NCBI GenBank assembly: GCA_902624465.1
Contig: CACNXP010000003.1
Span: 1-64,000 of the forward strand
Direction of reading: 5' to 3'
Length of the DNA stretch: 64,000 bases
Source: an uncultured Pelagibacteraceae bacterium
GTDB lineage: Bacteria; Pseudomonadota; Alphaproteobacteria; Pelagibacterales; Pelagibacteraceae
Below are positions 10,705-24,935 of this stretch, in pieces (position 1 is the first letter of the stretch; each line of letters opens with the position of its first letter). The notes under the pieces were generated by a model that saw only the letters and a list, made by a program, of their open reading frames with translations, did no database searches and had not been told where the DNA came from. Position numbers and translations under genes: made by a program.

Positions 10705-11464
10705 ATTTAGAGATTGATAAATAACATCCGATTATTAAAAAAAAGATACTTATAAGTTGTCCCATAGTTAAATTGAATAATAAATAGCCCAGTTGGTCAT
10801 CAGGAACTCTTAAAAACTCAATGGCAAATCTAAAAATAGAGTAAAAAACCAAAAATATACCTGAGATAAAACCCGGTCTTTTAGAGAAACTCTTATTTTT
10901 GAAATATATTAGAATTGAAAATAAAACTATACCTTCAAAAAATGCTTCATATAATTGAGTGGGATGTCGATATAAATTATCTATTTGTATAAATTGGACT
11001 GCCCAGGCAACATTAGTTTCGACGCCGTAAAGTTCTGAATTTATAAAATTTGCTATTCTACCAAAAAAAATACCCATGGGCGCAACAAGCGACACAATAT
11101 CTAAATAACTAAATGAACTTTGAGAATTTTTTTTTGCAAAAAAATAACTTGTAATTATAATTCCTATAACTCCTCCATGAAATGACATACCACCTTGCCA
11201 AATTTTAAAGATATCTAATAAATTATTGATATAAAATTCAAAGTTATAAAAAACAACATATCCTAATCTGCCACCAATAATTAAACCTAAAATTAGATAA
11301 GTTAAGTAATCGTCAAATTTTTCCATTATTTTCAGTTCAGAAATAAAAAATTTTTTACTTAAAAACCACCCTAATAAAATGCCAACAATATAAGCTAAAG
11401 AATACCATCTAATCTCAAATGAAAAAATTTGAAATGCGACTGGGTCAAAATTATTAATGAACAT
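10682..11464 (-). CDS. lgt: Prolipoprotein diacylglyceryl transferase
   Basis: GGRLGYVVFYN, GGMSFHGGVIG and FGRIANFINSELYG motifs; start MFINNFDP chosen over the 21-aa extended track start. Confidence 0.95.
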   Translation of the reverse strand: MFINNFDPVAFQIFSFEIRWYSLAYIVGILLGWFLSKKFFISELKIMEKFDDYLTYLILGLIIGGRLGYVVFYNFEFYINNLLDIFKIWQGGMSFHGGVIGIIITSYFFAKKNSQSSFSYLDIVSLVAPMGIFFGRIANFINSELYGVETNVAWAVQFIQIDNLYRHPTQLYEAFFEGIVLFSILIYFKNKSFSKRPGFISGIFLVFYSIFRFAIEFLRVPDDQLGYLLFNLTMGQLISIFFLIIGCYLSISKYENRQNS

Positions 11465-11514
11465 TTTTATTTTTAAATATAAGTTATAATTATAATAAGT
11501 TATTAGATTAATAT

Positions 11515-11766
11515 ATGAAAAACTCAAAGTTTGTAATTGAAAAACTTGCTAAATTATTTGAACAAGGCTTAGTATCGTCAAAAGATATAACCAATGAAAT
11601 TATGACCATTTTAAAATCTAAAAGAGATGAAATAGTTTTTAAAATGAAGTTAACAAGTAAAGATGAGTTTGAAGTTCTTTCAAAAAGAGTTGAAAATTTA
11701 GAAAAAAAAATTGATCAATTAAAACTTACAAAAAAAAAGAAAATTAAAAAGGCAAAAAGATCTTAG
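11515..11766 (+). CDS. BMFP / UbiK-type accessory coiled-coil protein
   Basis: 83 aa; SKDEFEVLSKRVENLEKKIDQL C-terminal coiled coil typical of the BMFP family. Confidence 0.7.
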   Translation: MKNSKFVIEKLAKLFEQGLVSSKDITNEIMTILKSKRDEIVFKMKLTSKDEFEVLSKRVENLEKKIDQLKLTKKKKIKKAKRS

Positions 11767-13063
11767 CTTCTAAACCACCCATTGGTGACTTAGCTAATTT
11801 TATATTTCCCCCGTGTGATCTGATAATGTCCGAAGCTATGGATAATCCAAGTCCAACGCTTGATTTTGTTTCAGCTCGACCTTTATCAATTTTATAAAAA
11901 GGTTTGAAAACATTATCATATTCTGCCTCAGGTATACCTGGTCCGTTGTCCTCAATTTTAATGAATAAGTTGTTACTACTTTTAGTAATTCCTATATTTA
12001 CTTTTTCTGCGTATTTAATTGCATTATCTATAAGATTGTTAACACATCTTTTGATTAAGTTTTTTCTACCATTTATATAAATTCTAGGTGTAATTTTGGA
12101 TGATATATTTTCATTTTCATATTTTTTAACTATTTCATCAACTAACTCGCTAATATTAAACTCTTCATCTTTTTCAAGGTATGACGAGCTGGTAAATTGC
12201 AAATACTCATTGAGCATTTTTTCCATTTCGTTAATGTCTTCGGATAATTTTTTGCTTAATTCTTTATCTTTTATAAATGCTATTTGTAATTTCATTCTTG
12301 TTAAAGGAGTTCTTAAGTCGTGGCTGATTCCAGACAACATTTCTGATCTTTGGTTAAGATGTCTTATAATTCTTTTTCTCATTCTATCAAATTCATAACC
12401 AGCTTGCCTGATTTCTGCTGCACCAGAGGGTTTAAATTCATCAATTTCTTCTCCTCGACCAAATTTTTCAGCTGCTTTGGCAAGATTAGTTATAGGTCTT
12501 GTTTGATTTTTCAAAAAAATTAATGAAATAAAAATCATTATTATTGCCGGAACTGTTATCCAAAGTGCAAAGATACGAGCTGAGGAAGTGGTCACTCTAT
12601 CTCTTGGAACCAAAAACTTAAAATAACCAGATTGATACTTTATTCTAATATCAATTAACTCTTTATATGAAGTTGTATCAAACCAATAATTTCCATTCCC
12701 AAATTTTGACTTAAGTTCTCTTCTTAAAGTCCTATCTATTGGGCTAAACCATCTTTCATCAAAAATATATTTAAAATTTTTACTCTCTACAAAATCTATA
12801 TTTAAGTCTTGGTAAACTGAAAAAACATTTTTTATTTCAGCTTTTTTATAAATTTCATCAGAATAAACTTCAATGAAAGTATTAATTTCGTTTACTAACG
12901 CTTTAGTCATACCTTTGTTAGTCTTGATCCAAAGGCTATCAAAAAAAACAATAGTAATAACTAATTGTAAAACTATGACTGGAACAGCAACGATTAATAA
13001 AGCTCTGTAAAATAATCTTTTAGGTAGTAGATCTTTTAAAAATTTACTCAATCCATAGAACAT
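11744..13063 (-). CDS. Sensor histidine kinase, EnvZ-like
   Basis: TM segments, HAMP-like region, H-box ISHDLRTPLTRMKLQ, N-box and GLGLSIASDIIRSHGG G-box. Confidence 0.9.
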   Translation of the reverse strand: MFYGLSKFLKDLLPKRLFYRALLIVAVPVIVLQLVITIVFFDSLWIKTNKGMTKALVNEINTFIEVYSDEIYKKAEIKNVFSVYQDLNIDFVESKNFKYIFDERWFSPIDRTLRRELKSKFGNGNYWFDTTSYKELIDIRIKYQSGYFKFLVPRDRVTTSSARIFALWITVPAIIMIFISLIFLKNQTRPITNLAKAAEKFGRGEEIDEFKPSGAAEIRQAGYEFDRMRKRIIRHLNQRSEMLSGISHDLRTPLTRMKLQIAFIKDKELSKKLSEDINEMEKMLNEYLQFTSSSYLEKDEEFNISELVDEIVKKYENENISSKITPRIYINGRKNLIKRCVNNLIDNAIKYAEKVNIGITKSSNNLFIKIEDNGPGIPEAEYDNVFKPFYKIDKGRAETKSSVGLGLSIASDIIRSHGGNIKLAKSPMGGLEAKIFLPF

Positions 13064-13721
13064 ATCCAGCTCCTCTTATAGTTTGTAAAAACTTTGGATT
13101 TTTTGGATCAATTTCAATTTTTTTTCTAAGTCTTGTGATTATAACATCTATTGATCTCTCTTTATCAAGCTCAGTTAGAATACCAATATCTTCCCGTGAA
13201 AAAGTTTTGCCAGGATTATTAATCATTTTTTCTAAAATTTTTTTCTCTGTGTTGTTAATTTTGTACTCTGTATTTTTCTTGATTATTAGTTGTTTATTTA
13301 AATCGATTTTAATATTTTCAAATTGTATTACTCGTTTTTGATCACTTTTTTTTGTTTTTCGAATTATATTTTGAATTCTCAATATTAACTCTTTAGGTTC
13401 GAAAGGTTTTGGTAGATAGTCATCAGCACCAACCTCTAAACCCTCAACTCTTTCATTTGCTTCACCTTTAGCAGTTAGTAAAATCACAGGTGTATCCAAT
13501 TTTTTTTGATTTTCTTTAATAAACTCTAAGCCACTTTTTCCAGGCATCATAATATCTAGTATGATTAGATCAAATTTGATTATTTGTATTTTTTCAAAAG
13601 CATTTTCTGCACTATTTGCAGTTGTAACCAGGTAATTATTTTCATTTAAATATTTTTTAACAAGAGTTCTGATACCTTCATCATCATCAACAACTAAAAT
13701 ATGAGCTACAAAATTATCCAT
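13044..13721 (-). CDS. OmpR-family response regulator, PetR-like
   Basis: Receiver LVVDDDEGIRTL, LDIMMPGKSG and LTAKGE; C-terminal winged helix TRLRKKIEIDPKNPKFLQTIRGAGY. Confidence 0.9.
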   Translation of the reverse strand: MDNFVAHILVVDDDEGIRTLVKKYLNENNYLVTTANSAENAFEKIQIIKFDLIILDIMMPGKSGLEFIKENQKKLDTPVILLTAKGEANERVEGLEVGADDYLPKPFEPKELILRIQNIIRKTKKSDQKRVIQFENIKIDLNKQLIIKKNTEYKINNTEKKILEKMINNPGKTFSREDIGILTELDKERSIDVIITRLRKKIEIDPKNPKFLQTIRGAGYVLWIE

Positions 13722-14151
13722 TAATTATTTTTTTTAAAACGTTGTCAAAGTTAATGACTTCTTCTGAGCTTGAGCTAAGTAACGCGCTATGAATTCTTTT
13801 TTTTTGAATTTCAAAAATTTCATTAAATATTTTTTTTCCTTTATCATTTAGAAATACATGTTTTATTCTTGTATCCTGCTCATCTTTTTTAAAAATAATT
13901 ATGTCTAGTTTAATTAGATCTTTTAAAACTCTATTAAGGCTTTGCTTGGTTACCTTAAGTCTTTTAAGTAATTCCGAAATAGTTATCCCTTCGTACATTG
14001 ACAGCAAATGAATGACTTTTTGGTGTGCCAGGCCAATTTTATACTTATTTAATATTTTTTTTGAATCTGAAAATGTTTCTCTGTAACCTATAAAAAGCTT
14101 TTCGATCAAATCTTTTAATTGATCATCTTTTAGATATAAAAGTTGTTTCAT
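13714..14151 (-). CDS. MarR-family transcriptional regulator, PetP-like
   Basis: 145 aa; winged helix HQKVIHLLSMYEGITISELLKRLKVTKQSLNRVLKDL; overlaps the response regulator start. Confidence 0.82.
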   Translation of the reverse strand: MKQLLYLKDDQLKDLIEKLFIGYRETFSDSKKILNKYKIGLAHQKVIHLLSMYEGITISELLKRLKVTKQSLNRVLKDLIKLDIIIFKKDEQDTRIKHVFLNDKGKKIFNEIFEIQKKRIHSALLSSSSEEVINFDNVLKKIING

Positions 14152-14221
14152 TATTGGTAAGTTATATTGACATATTACAGATACAAAGATATTTTTTCAG
14201 TAAGAATTTTTTTATTTCATA

Positions 14222-15103
14222 ATGATACCCTACGATAAAAGATCAGGTAAAATATGGTACAATGGCGAATTAGTCGATTGGTCTGATGTTAAGGTTCATG
14301 TTCTAAGCCACGGATTACATTATGCGAGCTGTGTTTTTGAGGGAGAACGTGTGTATGATGGTTCAATTTTTAAATTAGAGGAACATACTTCAAGATTATT
14401 TTACTCAGCAAAGAGAATGGGAATTGAAATACCATATAGTGAAGATGAAATTAATAAAGCGAGCAATAAAATAATTTCTACCCAGAAAGTAGAGAATGGA
14501 TATGTTAGACCTGTAGTTTGGAGAGGCAGTGAAATGATGGCTATTTCAGCTCAACAAACAAAAATTCATGTAGCAATTGCAACTTGGGAGTGGGGTTCAT
14601 ATTTTGATCCTAAACTTAAGGTTGAAGGTATCAAATTAAATATTTCAAACTGGCGAAGACCCGCCCCTAATACTATTCCTTGGGACACAAAAGCTTCTGG
14701 TTTGTATATGATTTGTACCCTTTCAAAACATGAAGCTGAAAAACAAGGTTATACTGACTCACTTATGTTAGATCATGAGGATAATATCGCAGAAGCGACT
14801 GGAGCAAATATTTTTTTCAAAGATAAAAATGGTGAGCTACACACTCCAATACCAGACTCTTTTTTAGATGGAATTACTCGAAGAACAGTAATTCAAATTG
14901 CAAAATCTAAAAATATCAAAGTGCATGAAAGAAAAATAAAACCAGAGGAATTAAAAGATTTTGTTGGATGTTTTTTAACAGGTACTGCAGCTGAAGTAAC
15001 TCCTGTTTCTACTATCGCAGAGTATCAATTTAAAGTTTGTGATTTGATAATTGATTTAAATGAGAGCTATTTAGCTTTGGTTAAAAAGAAAAAGGCTGCC
15101 TAA
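14222..15103 (+). CDS. ilvE: Branched-chain amino acid aminotransferase
   Basis: Class IV PLP aminotransferase; HVLSHGLHYASCVFEGERVYDG and FLTGTAAEVTPV motifs. Confidence 0.93.
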   Translation: MIPYDKRSGKIWYNGELVDWSDVKVHVLSHGLHYASCVFEGERVYDGSIFKLEEHTSRLFYSAKRMGIEIPYSEDEINKASNKIISTQKVENGYVRPVVWRGSEMMAISAQQTKIHVAIATWEWGSYFDPKLKVEGIKLNISNWRRPAPNTIPWDTKASGLYMICTLSKHEAEKQGYTDSLMLDHEDNIAEATGANIFFKDKNGELHTPIPDSFLDGITRRTVIQIAKSKNIKVHERKIKPEELKDFVGCFLTGTAAEVTPVSTIAEYQFKVCDLIIDLNESYLALVKKKKAA

Positions 15104-15684
15104 TCTTTATTGTCTTCTGATATAGCGTGATCTATTCCTTTGCGTATATATTCATAACCCGTGAACAGAGTCAAAGCTGCTGATAGCCATAATAAAATTA
15201 TACCAATTGTTTGAGCATTATAATCTTGAAAATTAATAATTTTATTTCCCGTATCTCCAGAAAGCAAAAGACCAATTGAGACCATTTGTAAAACTGTTTT
15301 TAGCTTTGCTAGATTAGAGACAGGAAGTTTAATCTTACCTTTTGCTAAAAATTCCCTAAGACCAGATATTAATATTTCTCTTGTTAAAATTATAATTGCA
15401 GCAATAACCTCATAATTTTTAATTGTGCCATCCATAACTAATAAAATTAGTGCTGCAGCCACAATAATTTTATCTGCTATTGGATCTAATAACTCTCCTA
15501 ATTTAGACTCTTCTCCAAGTAGTCTAGCCAACATTCCATCTAAAAAATCTGTAAACGACGCAATTATGAACAATACCAAAGCAGTTAGATCTCCATAAAA
15601 TCCAGGTAAATAGAAAGCTAAAACAAAAAAGGGTACAATTAAAATTCTACCGACAGTCAATATGTTGGGTATTTTTCTAAGCAT
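15100..15684 (-). CDS. pgsA: CDP-diacylglycerol--glycerol-3-phosphate 3-phosphatidyltransferase
   Basis: CDP-alcohol phosphatidyltransferase motif DFLDGMLARLLGEESKLGELLDPIADK. Confidence 0.94.
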   Translation of the reverse strand: MLRKIPNILTVGRILIVPFFVLAFYLPGFYGDLTALVLFIIASFTDFLDGMLARLLGEESKLGELLDPIADKIIVAAALILLVMDGTIKNYEVIAAIIILTREILISGLREFLAKGKIKLPVSNLAKLKTVLQMVSIGLLLSGDTGNKIINFQDYNAQTIGIILLWLSAALTLFTGYEYIRKGIDHAISEDNKD

Positions 15685-15689
15685 AATTT

Positions 15690-17525
15690 TTACTCGTGAA
15701 AAAAATTATATATTTTTTTTGCAACTTTTGTTTCCACACCTTCAACTGATTTAATTTCATCGAGGCTAGCAGATTCTACGGCTTTTGCAGACCCAAAATG
15801 GTTTAATAACGCTCTTTTTCTGATTGCCCCTATTCCTTCAATTTGATCTAGCATAGATTTAGAAATACCCTTTTTTCTTTTTGCTCTATGAGCACTTATA
15901 GCAAATCTATGGGCCTCATCACGTATTCTTTGTAGAAAAAATAGAGTGGGGTCATTTTTCATAAATTTATACTCTCTTCCGTTATGAAAAAAAGTCTCAT
16001 TACCACTATTTCTAAATTTACCCTTAGCAATAGCTATAACTGGTATTTCATTTAATCCTAGCTCATTAAGTGTTTCTCTAGCGGATGAGTATTGTCCTTT
16101 ACCGCCATCAATTAAAACTAGATCTGGAAAACTTAAGTAATTACCTTTTTCTTGAATAGCTCTTTTAAATCTTCTTCCCAAAACTTCTCTAATCATACCA
16201 TAATCATCTTGTTTAAAATCTTCATTTTTAATATTAAATTTTCTATATCTCTTTTTTACAAAACCCTCATTTCCATAAGTAATCAAAGCTCCGACACTAT
16301 TTGTACCTTGAATATGACTATTATCATAAACTTCAATTAGACTAATAGGATTTTCAATATTAAATTTTTTTGCTATCTCGTCTAATAACTCTCTATTATT
16401 TTGATTTTCATAAAGATTTCTATTTAAGCTATTTTTCGCATTTTTAATCGCTAAGTTTATTACTTTTAATTTCGAACCTTTTTTCGCAATAGAAATATTT
16501 ACTTGTTTATTCTCTTTTTTAGTTAAGGTTTGTTCTATTAGTTTTTTTTCTTTAATTTCCTCGCTAAGTATAATTGATCTTGGGACTGCTTTATTTACAT
16601 AAAATTGAGATACAAACGAATTTAAAATATTATTTAATTTTTCATCAGGATCATGTTTTGGAAAAAAAGCTTGATTTCCCCAATTTTGTTTAGATCTATA
16701 AAAAAATACTTGAATACAAGTTTTTCCAGATTCTTTATAACCAGCTATTACATCTGCTTCATTAAGATTTACATCGCTTATAGTCAAAGAAGACTGTATT
16801 ATATTTAAAGATTTTATTTTATCTCTCACTATAGCTGCTTTTTCAAAGTCTAATTCTTCACTTGCATTTTCCATTTGAGTTGAAAGTGTTTGCTGAATTT
16901 TTCGAGATCTACCCTTACTTAAAAATTCATCAGCTGCTTCTACAAGTTTTGAATAATCTTCTTTATTGATTTTACCTCCACAAGGACCAGCACATCTTTT
17001 TAAGAAATAATTAAAGCAAGTCTTATCACCTGCCTCAACTTGTTTATCCGTGCAAGATCTAAGTAAAAAAATTCTTTGGAGAGTTTTAATTGCACTATTA
17101 ACTGCAAGAGAACTTGCAAATGGTCCATAATATTTTCCAGGTTTATTTTTAGCTCCTCTGTGTCTTTCGATGCGTGGAAATTCATGTTTTGAGATAAATA
17201 TGTATGGAAAGGATTTATCATCTTTAAGTAATATATTAAATTTGGGTTTATGTTTTTTGATTAGATTAGCTTCTAATAGTAACGCCTCGCTTTCATTTGT
17301 GGTTGTTGTAATTTCCAATCTAATTGTTTGAGAAAGCATTCTTTCAGTTCTAATTATGTGATTTTTTTCAGAAACATAACTTTTTAATCTATTTGGAAGG
17401 TTTTTGGCTTTTCCAACATATAAAATTTCATTTTTAGAATTTAACATTCTATAAACACCGGGTAATTTAGGTATTAAAGGTAATTCTTTTCTAATAACTT
17501 CTTTTCCAATTTCAGGACTTAGCAT
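15690..17525 (-). CDS. uvrC: Excinuclease ABC subunit C
   Basis: GIY-YIG domain [22 protein letters not shown], UvrC_HhH and RNase H-like DGGKGQ segments. Confidence 0.96.
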   Translation of the reverse strand: MLSPEIGKEVIRKELPLIPKLPGVYRMLNSKNEILYVGKAKNLPNRLKSYVSEKNHIIRTERMLSQTIRLEITTTTNESEALLLEANLIKKHKPKFNILLKDDKSFPYIFISKHEFPRIERHRGAKNKPGKYYGPFASSLAVNSAIKTLQRIFLLRSCTDKQVEAGDKTCFNYFLKRCAGPCGGKINKEDYSKLVEAADEFLSKGRSRKIQQTLSTQMENASEELDFEKAAIVRDKIKSLNIIQSSLTISDVNLNEADVIAGYKESGKTCIQVFFYRSKQNWGNQAFFPKHDPDEKLNNILNSFVSQFYVNKAVPRSIILSEEIKEKKLIEQTLTKKENKQVNISIAKKGSKLKVINLAIKNAKNSLNRNLYENQNNRELLDEIAKKFNIENPISLIEVYDNSHIQGTNSVGALITYGNEGFVKKRYRKFNIKNEDFKQDDYGMIREVLGRRFKRAIQEKGNYLSFPDLVLIDGGKGQYSSARETLNELGLNEIPVIAIAKGKFRNSGNETFFHNGREYKFMKNDPTLFFLQRIRDEAHRFAISAHRAKRKKGISKSMLDQIEGIGAIRKRALLNHFGSAKAVESASLDEIKSVEGVETKVAKKIYNFFHE

Positions 17526-17937
17526 GGCTTCTTATTTTAGAAATTTGTATTCCAACAGATGAGCAATCTTTTAAAATCTCTAATTTTTCAATTTTAAGCA
17601 TAATTTTTGCAATCCTTTTATCTTTAAATAATTCATCAAAAACTGCTTCTGCTAAAGTTTCTAAAAAATTATAATGTCTCTTTTTAACAAGTTTCTTAAT
17701 CAATTTTACGATAGTTCCATAATTCACAATTGATTTTAAATCTTTGTCATTTGAGGGCTTTTTGTCTTGATAATCTATTTCTAAACTAAATTTTACTTTT
17801 TGGGATTTTTCTTTCTCAAAATCATAATACCCAAGCTTTAAATCCAAAATTAATTCATTAATAAGAATTTTTTTCTCATAATTAAAAAGGTTTTTATTTT
17901 TGTCTATTTTAACAATTTTCAAATTATTTTTTTTCAT
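17512..17937 (-). CDS. folB: Dihydroneopterin aldolase-like
   Basis: [28 protein letters not shown] and [15 protein letters not shown] motifs. Confidence 0.82.
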   Translation of the reverse strand: MKKNNLKIVKIDKNKNLFNYEKKILINELILDLKLGYYDFEKEKSQKVKFSLEIDYQDKKPSNDKDLKSIVNYGTIVKLIKKLVKKRHYNFLETLAEAVFDELFKDKRIAKIMLKIEKLEILKDCSSVGIQISKIRSHAKS

Positions 17938-18667
17938 TCTTTTCCTAAAACATCTGGTGTTTGCCAGTTCAAACTTTGACCGCTATCAATAGCCAAAACT
18001 TGACCAGTAATAGAACCATTTTTTATGAAGAAGTCAACAGCATTACATACTTCAATAACATTGACTTGCTTCTGGAGGGGAGTAGCTAAAAATTGTTTTT
18101 TAAAATGTTTATCTGATTGTCTCTTATTCTTAATTGTTGGTCCAGGAGCTATTCCATTTACTCTAATTTTTGGTGCAAGACTCATTGCACTAGTTTTAGT
18201 CAATGTGTATAATCCCGTCTTACTAATGGTATAAGAAAAGAAATAAGGAGTTAATTTGAATACTCTCTGATCTATTATATTAATTATATTGTTTTTCCTC
18301 CCTTTAATACATTTTGAAAATTCTTTAGACAAAAGAGCCGGAGCTTTAAGATTTGTTGAAAGGTGCTTCTCCCAACTTTTTGAATTAAAATTCTCCAACT
18401 TATCATTTTCGAATAATGAGGCGTTATTTATCAAACAATCAAAAAATTTCATTTTTGATTTTGAAAATTTGATGATTTTAAAAATATCTTTTTCTTTACT
18501 TAAATCACCCCTCACTAGATAAACTTTTGTTCCAAAATTTTGTAATTTTTTTTTAAGAGCCTCAGCTTTAGATTTCGATTTATTAAAATGAATGGTAATC
18601 TCAATATTTTTACCCGAAAGTCTCTCAGCTATTGCTGCACCAATTCTAGTTGCACCCCCAGTAATTA

Positions 18668-18686
<19 letters not shown>
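17934..18686 (-). CDS. SDR oxidoreductase, pteridine reductase (PTR1/FolM)-like
   Basis: N-terminal TGGATRIG (TGxxxRxG class) instead of TGxxxGxG; NNAS, YxxxK (SYTISKTG); adjacent to folB with 4-nt overlap. Confidence 0.75.
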
Positions 18687-22069
<3,383 letters not shown>

Positions 22070-23017
22070 TTATTTTTGATTTAAAATTTTTTTTGCTGGA
22101 ATTGTCTTTTTTATCCAAGACTTTGGAATTGAATTTAACCCTTTTAATGCGGCGAAGTATGCTCCAGTGAAATTTGCTCTAGAACAATTGCAACCACCTG
22201 CCTTTATTGTTTTTAATATAGCTTCTTTATAATTTCTTGAATTAACTATTGTATATATTGAACTATTAAAAGTTCCTGGATAACTACATGCCATACCAAG
22301 TTTTTTAATTGTGATAGGATGAAATTTTGAATTTAATCTTTTTATTTTTTCAATGTCATTAACAATAACTTTAAATGATGTGTTTTTTTTAAATCTTTTA
22401 ATAAATTCATAAATTGGATCTTTGGCTCCTTTAAGAGCAAAATCAATTATATAAAATTTAGCTAATGCATATTTTAAACTAATTTTTGAAGCAGTCACAA
22501 TTCTTATGATTTTTTCTAGACTTTTAAAATCATAACCATAAAGAAAGTATGGAAGTGCAGCACAAAACCCATCAGACTCATTAACTTTTACTCCACCTGA
22601 AATTTTCTTATTTGATTTAATATTGTTTACAGTTTCTATAATATTTTGGTGTATCCATGGTCCTTTTATTATACCACGCCAATCTTTTACTTTTTTATAT
22701 TTTGATCTAAGGTTTAAATTTTTCCAATATTTGCTTCCAGGACCAAAATTCTTCACAATATTCTTTTTAAATTCTTTCTCTAAATCCTCATAATTTTCTA
22801 GAAGTGTTTGAAACATAACTTGTCCAATGTCATTATAACCTGAGACTTTTCCAGTTTTAATATTATAGAAAGGACTTTTATTTTTTTTTAAAAAAGTAAA
22901 GTCTTTTTTACCTTTAATATAGAAATTAAGTTTTTTTTGATTGTATACCCAATGTAATGGTCTTGCAGCTGCATCAGCAACTGTTGCTCCTAAAAATACA
23001 TGAAGGTTATTTTTCAC
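22070..23017 (-). CDS. ADP-ribosylglycohydrolase (ARH/DraG, crystallin J1-like) family protein
   Basis: N-terminal GATVADAAARPLHWVYN, SGYNDIGQ and C-terminal AGGCNCSRANFTGAYFAA. Confidence 0.7.
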   Translation of the reverse strand: MKNNLHVFLGATVADAAARPLHWVYNQKKLNFYIKGKKDFTFLKKNKSPFYNIKTGKVSGYNDIGQVMFQTLLENYEDLEKEFKKNIVKNFGPGSKYWKNLNLRSKYKKVKDWRGIIKGPWIHQNIIETVNNIKSNKKISGGVKVNESDGFCAALPYFLYGYDFKSLEKIIRIVTASKISLKYALAKFYIIDFALKGAKDPIYEFIKRFKKNTSFKVIVNDIEKIKRLNSKFHPITIKKLGMACSYPGTFNSSIYTIVNSRNYKEAILKTIKAGGCNCSRANFTGAYFAALKGLNSIPKSWIKKTIPAKKILNQK

Positions 23018-23018
23018 T

Positions 23019-23963
23019 TTAATGTGATAAAAATTTTTCAGCCTCTAGTGCTGCCATACAACCCATACCAGCAGCAGTCACTGCTTGTCTGAATGTTTTA
23101 TCTTTTACATCTCCAGCTGCATAAACGCCTGGTACATTAGTCTCAGTTGAATCTGGCTTAGTTATCAAATAACCTTCATTATCCATGCTTAATTGATTTT
23201 TAAATAATTGTGTAGCTGGATCATGTCCGATTGCGATGAAAACACCATCTAATTTAATTTCGTCGATTTTATTTGTTTTAACATTCTTAATTTTAATTCC
23301 TTTAACATTTTTTGGATCTTTATCACCAATAACGTCTTCGACAACACTATCCCAAATAATTTCAATTTTTTTATTCTCCATAAGTTTTTTTTGAAGCATT
23401 TTTTCAGCTCTCAAATTATCTCTTCTATGGATTAATTTTACTTTTGACGCAAATTTCGTAAGAAACATCGCTTCTTCAACAGCAGCATTACCTCCTCCAA
23501 CAACGGCAACCTCTTTGTCTTTAAAGAAAAAACCATCACACGTTGCACACGCAGACACGCCAAAACCCCTGAACTCTTGTTCTGATTTCAAATTTAACCA
23601 TCTCGCTTGTGCACCTGTAGAAATTATAATGCTATCAGCAGTGTATTTTTGACCAGTGTCTCCAATAGCTTCAAAAGGTGTTTTTTTTAAATCGACAGAA
23701 CTTATATGATCTTCAATCATTTCTGTTCCAACTGCTTTTGCTTGTTCTTTCATTTGATCCATAAGCCACGGACCTTGAATAACGTCAGCAAACCCAGGAA
23801 AATTTTCAACATCTGTTGTTGTAGTTAATTGTCCTCCTGGCTCCGAACCATAAACTAAAATTGGATTTAGCATTGCTCTGGCAGCATAAACAGCTGCTGT
23901 ATATCCAGCGGGACCAGACCCAATTATTAACACTTTTGTGTGTTTAGTTGGATTTTGACTCAT
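23019..23963 (-). CDS. trxB: Thioredoxin-disulfide reductase
   Basis: GSGPAGYTAAVYAARA, CATCDG redox motif, GVYAAGDVKDKTFRQAVTAAGMG. Confidence 0.96.
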   Translation of the reverse strand: MSQNPTKHTKVLIIGSGPAGYTAAVYAARAMLNPILVYGSEPGGQLTTTTDVENFPGFADVIQGPWLMDQMKEQAKAVGTEMIEDHISSVDLKKTPFEAIGDTGQKYTADSIIISTGAQARWLNLKSEQEFRGFGVSACATCDGFFFKDKEVAVVGGGNAAVEEAMFLTKFASKVKLIHRRDNLRAEKMLQKKLMENKKIEIIWDSVVEDVIGDKDPKNVKGIKIKNVKTNKIDEIKLDGVFIAIGHDPATQLFKNQLSMDNEGYLITKPDSTETNVPGVYAAGDVKDKTFRQAVTAAGMGCMAALEAEKFLSH

Positions 23964-23984
23964 ATGAGAGCTATATAGTGATTA

Positions 23985-24935
23985 ATGACTAAATTAAAAG
24001 GTTTATTATTGACCGAGGGTATGCACGGCATGATTAGTCAAGTTGAGGGACTTGCCAAAGCTTTAGGTTTGAATTTTATACACGAGAAAATTGAACTGAA
24101 TAATTTTTGGAAAATGATTCCCCCAAAAATAACGCCGATTAAAAGCTTTGTTTTTAAAAATGATATTTTAGAAAAATTTAATGTTGTAATTTCTTGCGGA
24201 AGAAAAAGTGTAATTCCCTCAATTTTCTTAAAAAAAAAGTTTGGAAATAAAATTATGAATATTCATATCCAAGATCCAAAGGTATCTCTTAATAATTTCG
24301 ATTTTGTTATTGCTCCAGAACATGATGACCTAAAAGGTGAAAATGTATTATCAACTAAAGGGGCTATTCATTATCTTAAAGAAAGTGAATTAAACGAAAA
24401 TTTGAATTATTTAAAACCAAAAATCAAAAAAGAAAAAGTAGTTGTACTTGTTGTAGGTGGTCCAAATAAATATTACAATTTTAGCGACGATTCAATTGAA
24501 GAAATTTTCTATAAAATTCAAAAAAATTTTCTTGATAATGACTACCAATTAATTTTTATTCCCTCAATGAGAACCCCTCAAAGAATTATTAATAAAGCTA
24601 GAGATTTTTATAATGGGGATCAAATCATTATTTCAGACGTTGATAAAAGAGCTTATCTATCATCACTTAAGTTAGCAGACCACATAATAGTAACTTGCGA
24701 CTCGACGTCTATGATATCTGAGGCTGCAATTACAGGTAAACCTATATATGTAGCTGATATGCCAGCAATTAAGAACAATTATCGTTTCAAAAAATTTTTT
24801 GAGTTGTTTAAATCTTTAGATATTATAAGAAATTTAGATTCTACTATTGAAAATTGGAATTATAAAAAACTTAATGAAACTGATAGAATTGCAGGTTATA
24901 TAGAAAAAAAATTTGAAGATTATGACTTTTCTTAA
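23985..24935 (+). CDS. ELM1/GtrOC1 family (DUF1022) protein
   Basis: GMHGMISQVEGLAKAL, IHIQDPK, VTCDSTSMISEAAITGKPIYV motifs. Confidence 0.8.
   Translation: MTKLKGLLLTEGMHGMISQVEGLAKALGLNFIHEKIELNNFWKMIPPKITPIKSFVFKNDILEKFNVVISCGRKSVIPSIFLKKKFGNKIMNIHIQDPKVSLNNFDFVIAPEHDDLKGENVLSTKGAIHYLKESELNENLNYLKPKIKKEKVVVLVVGGPNKYYNFSDDSIEEIFYKIQKNFLDNDYQLIFIPSMRTPQRIINKARDFYNGDQIIISDVDKRAYLSSLKLADHIIVTCDSTSMISEAAITGKPIYVADMPAIKNNYRFKKFFELFKSLDIIRNLDSTIENWNYKKLNETDRIAGYIEKKFEDYDFS

Noticed and set aside
11465-11527. N-terminal extension of Lgt (MSFSYINLITYYNYNLYLKIK)
   Set aside because: AT-rich intergenic read-through; conserved Lgt start is MFINNFDP at 11464.
17000-17221. 73-aa minus-strand ORF in a different frame within uvrC
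   Set aside because: Lies in the middle of an intact uvrC; no sign of a programmed frameshift or split gene.
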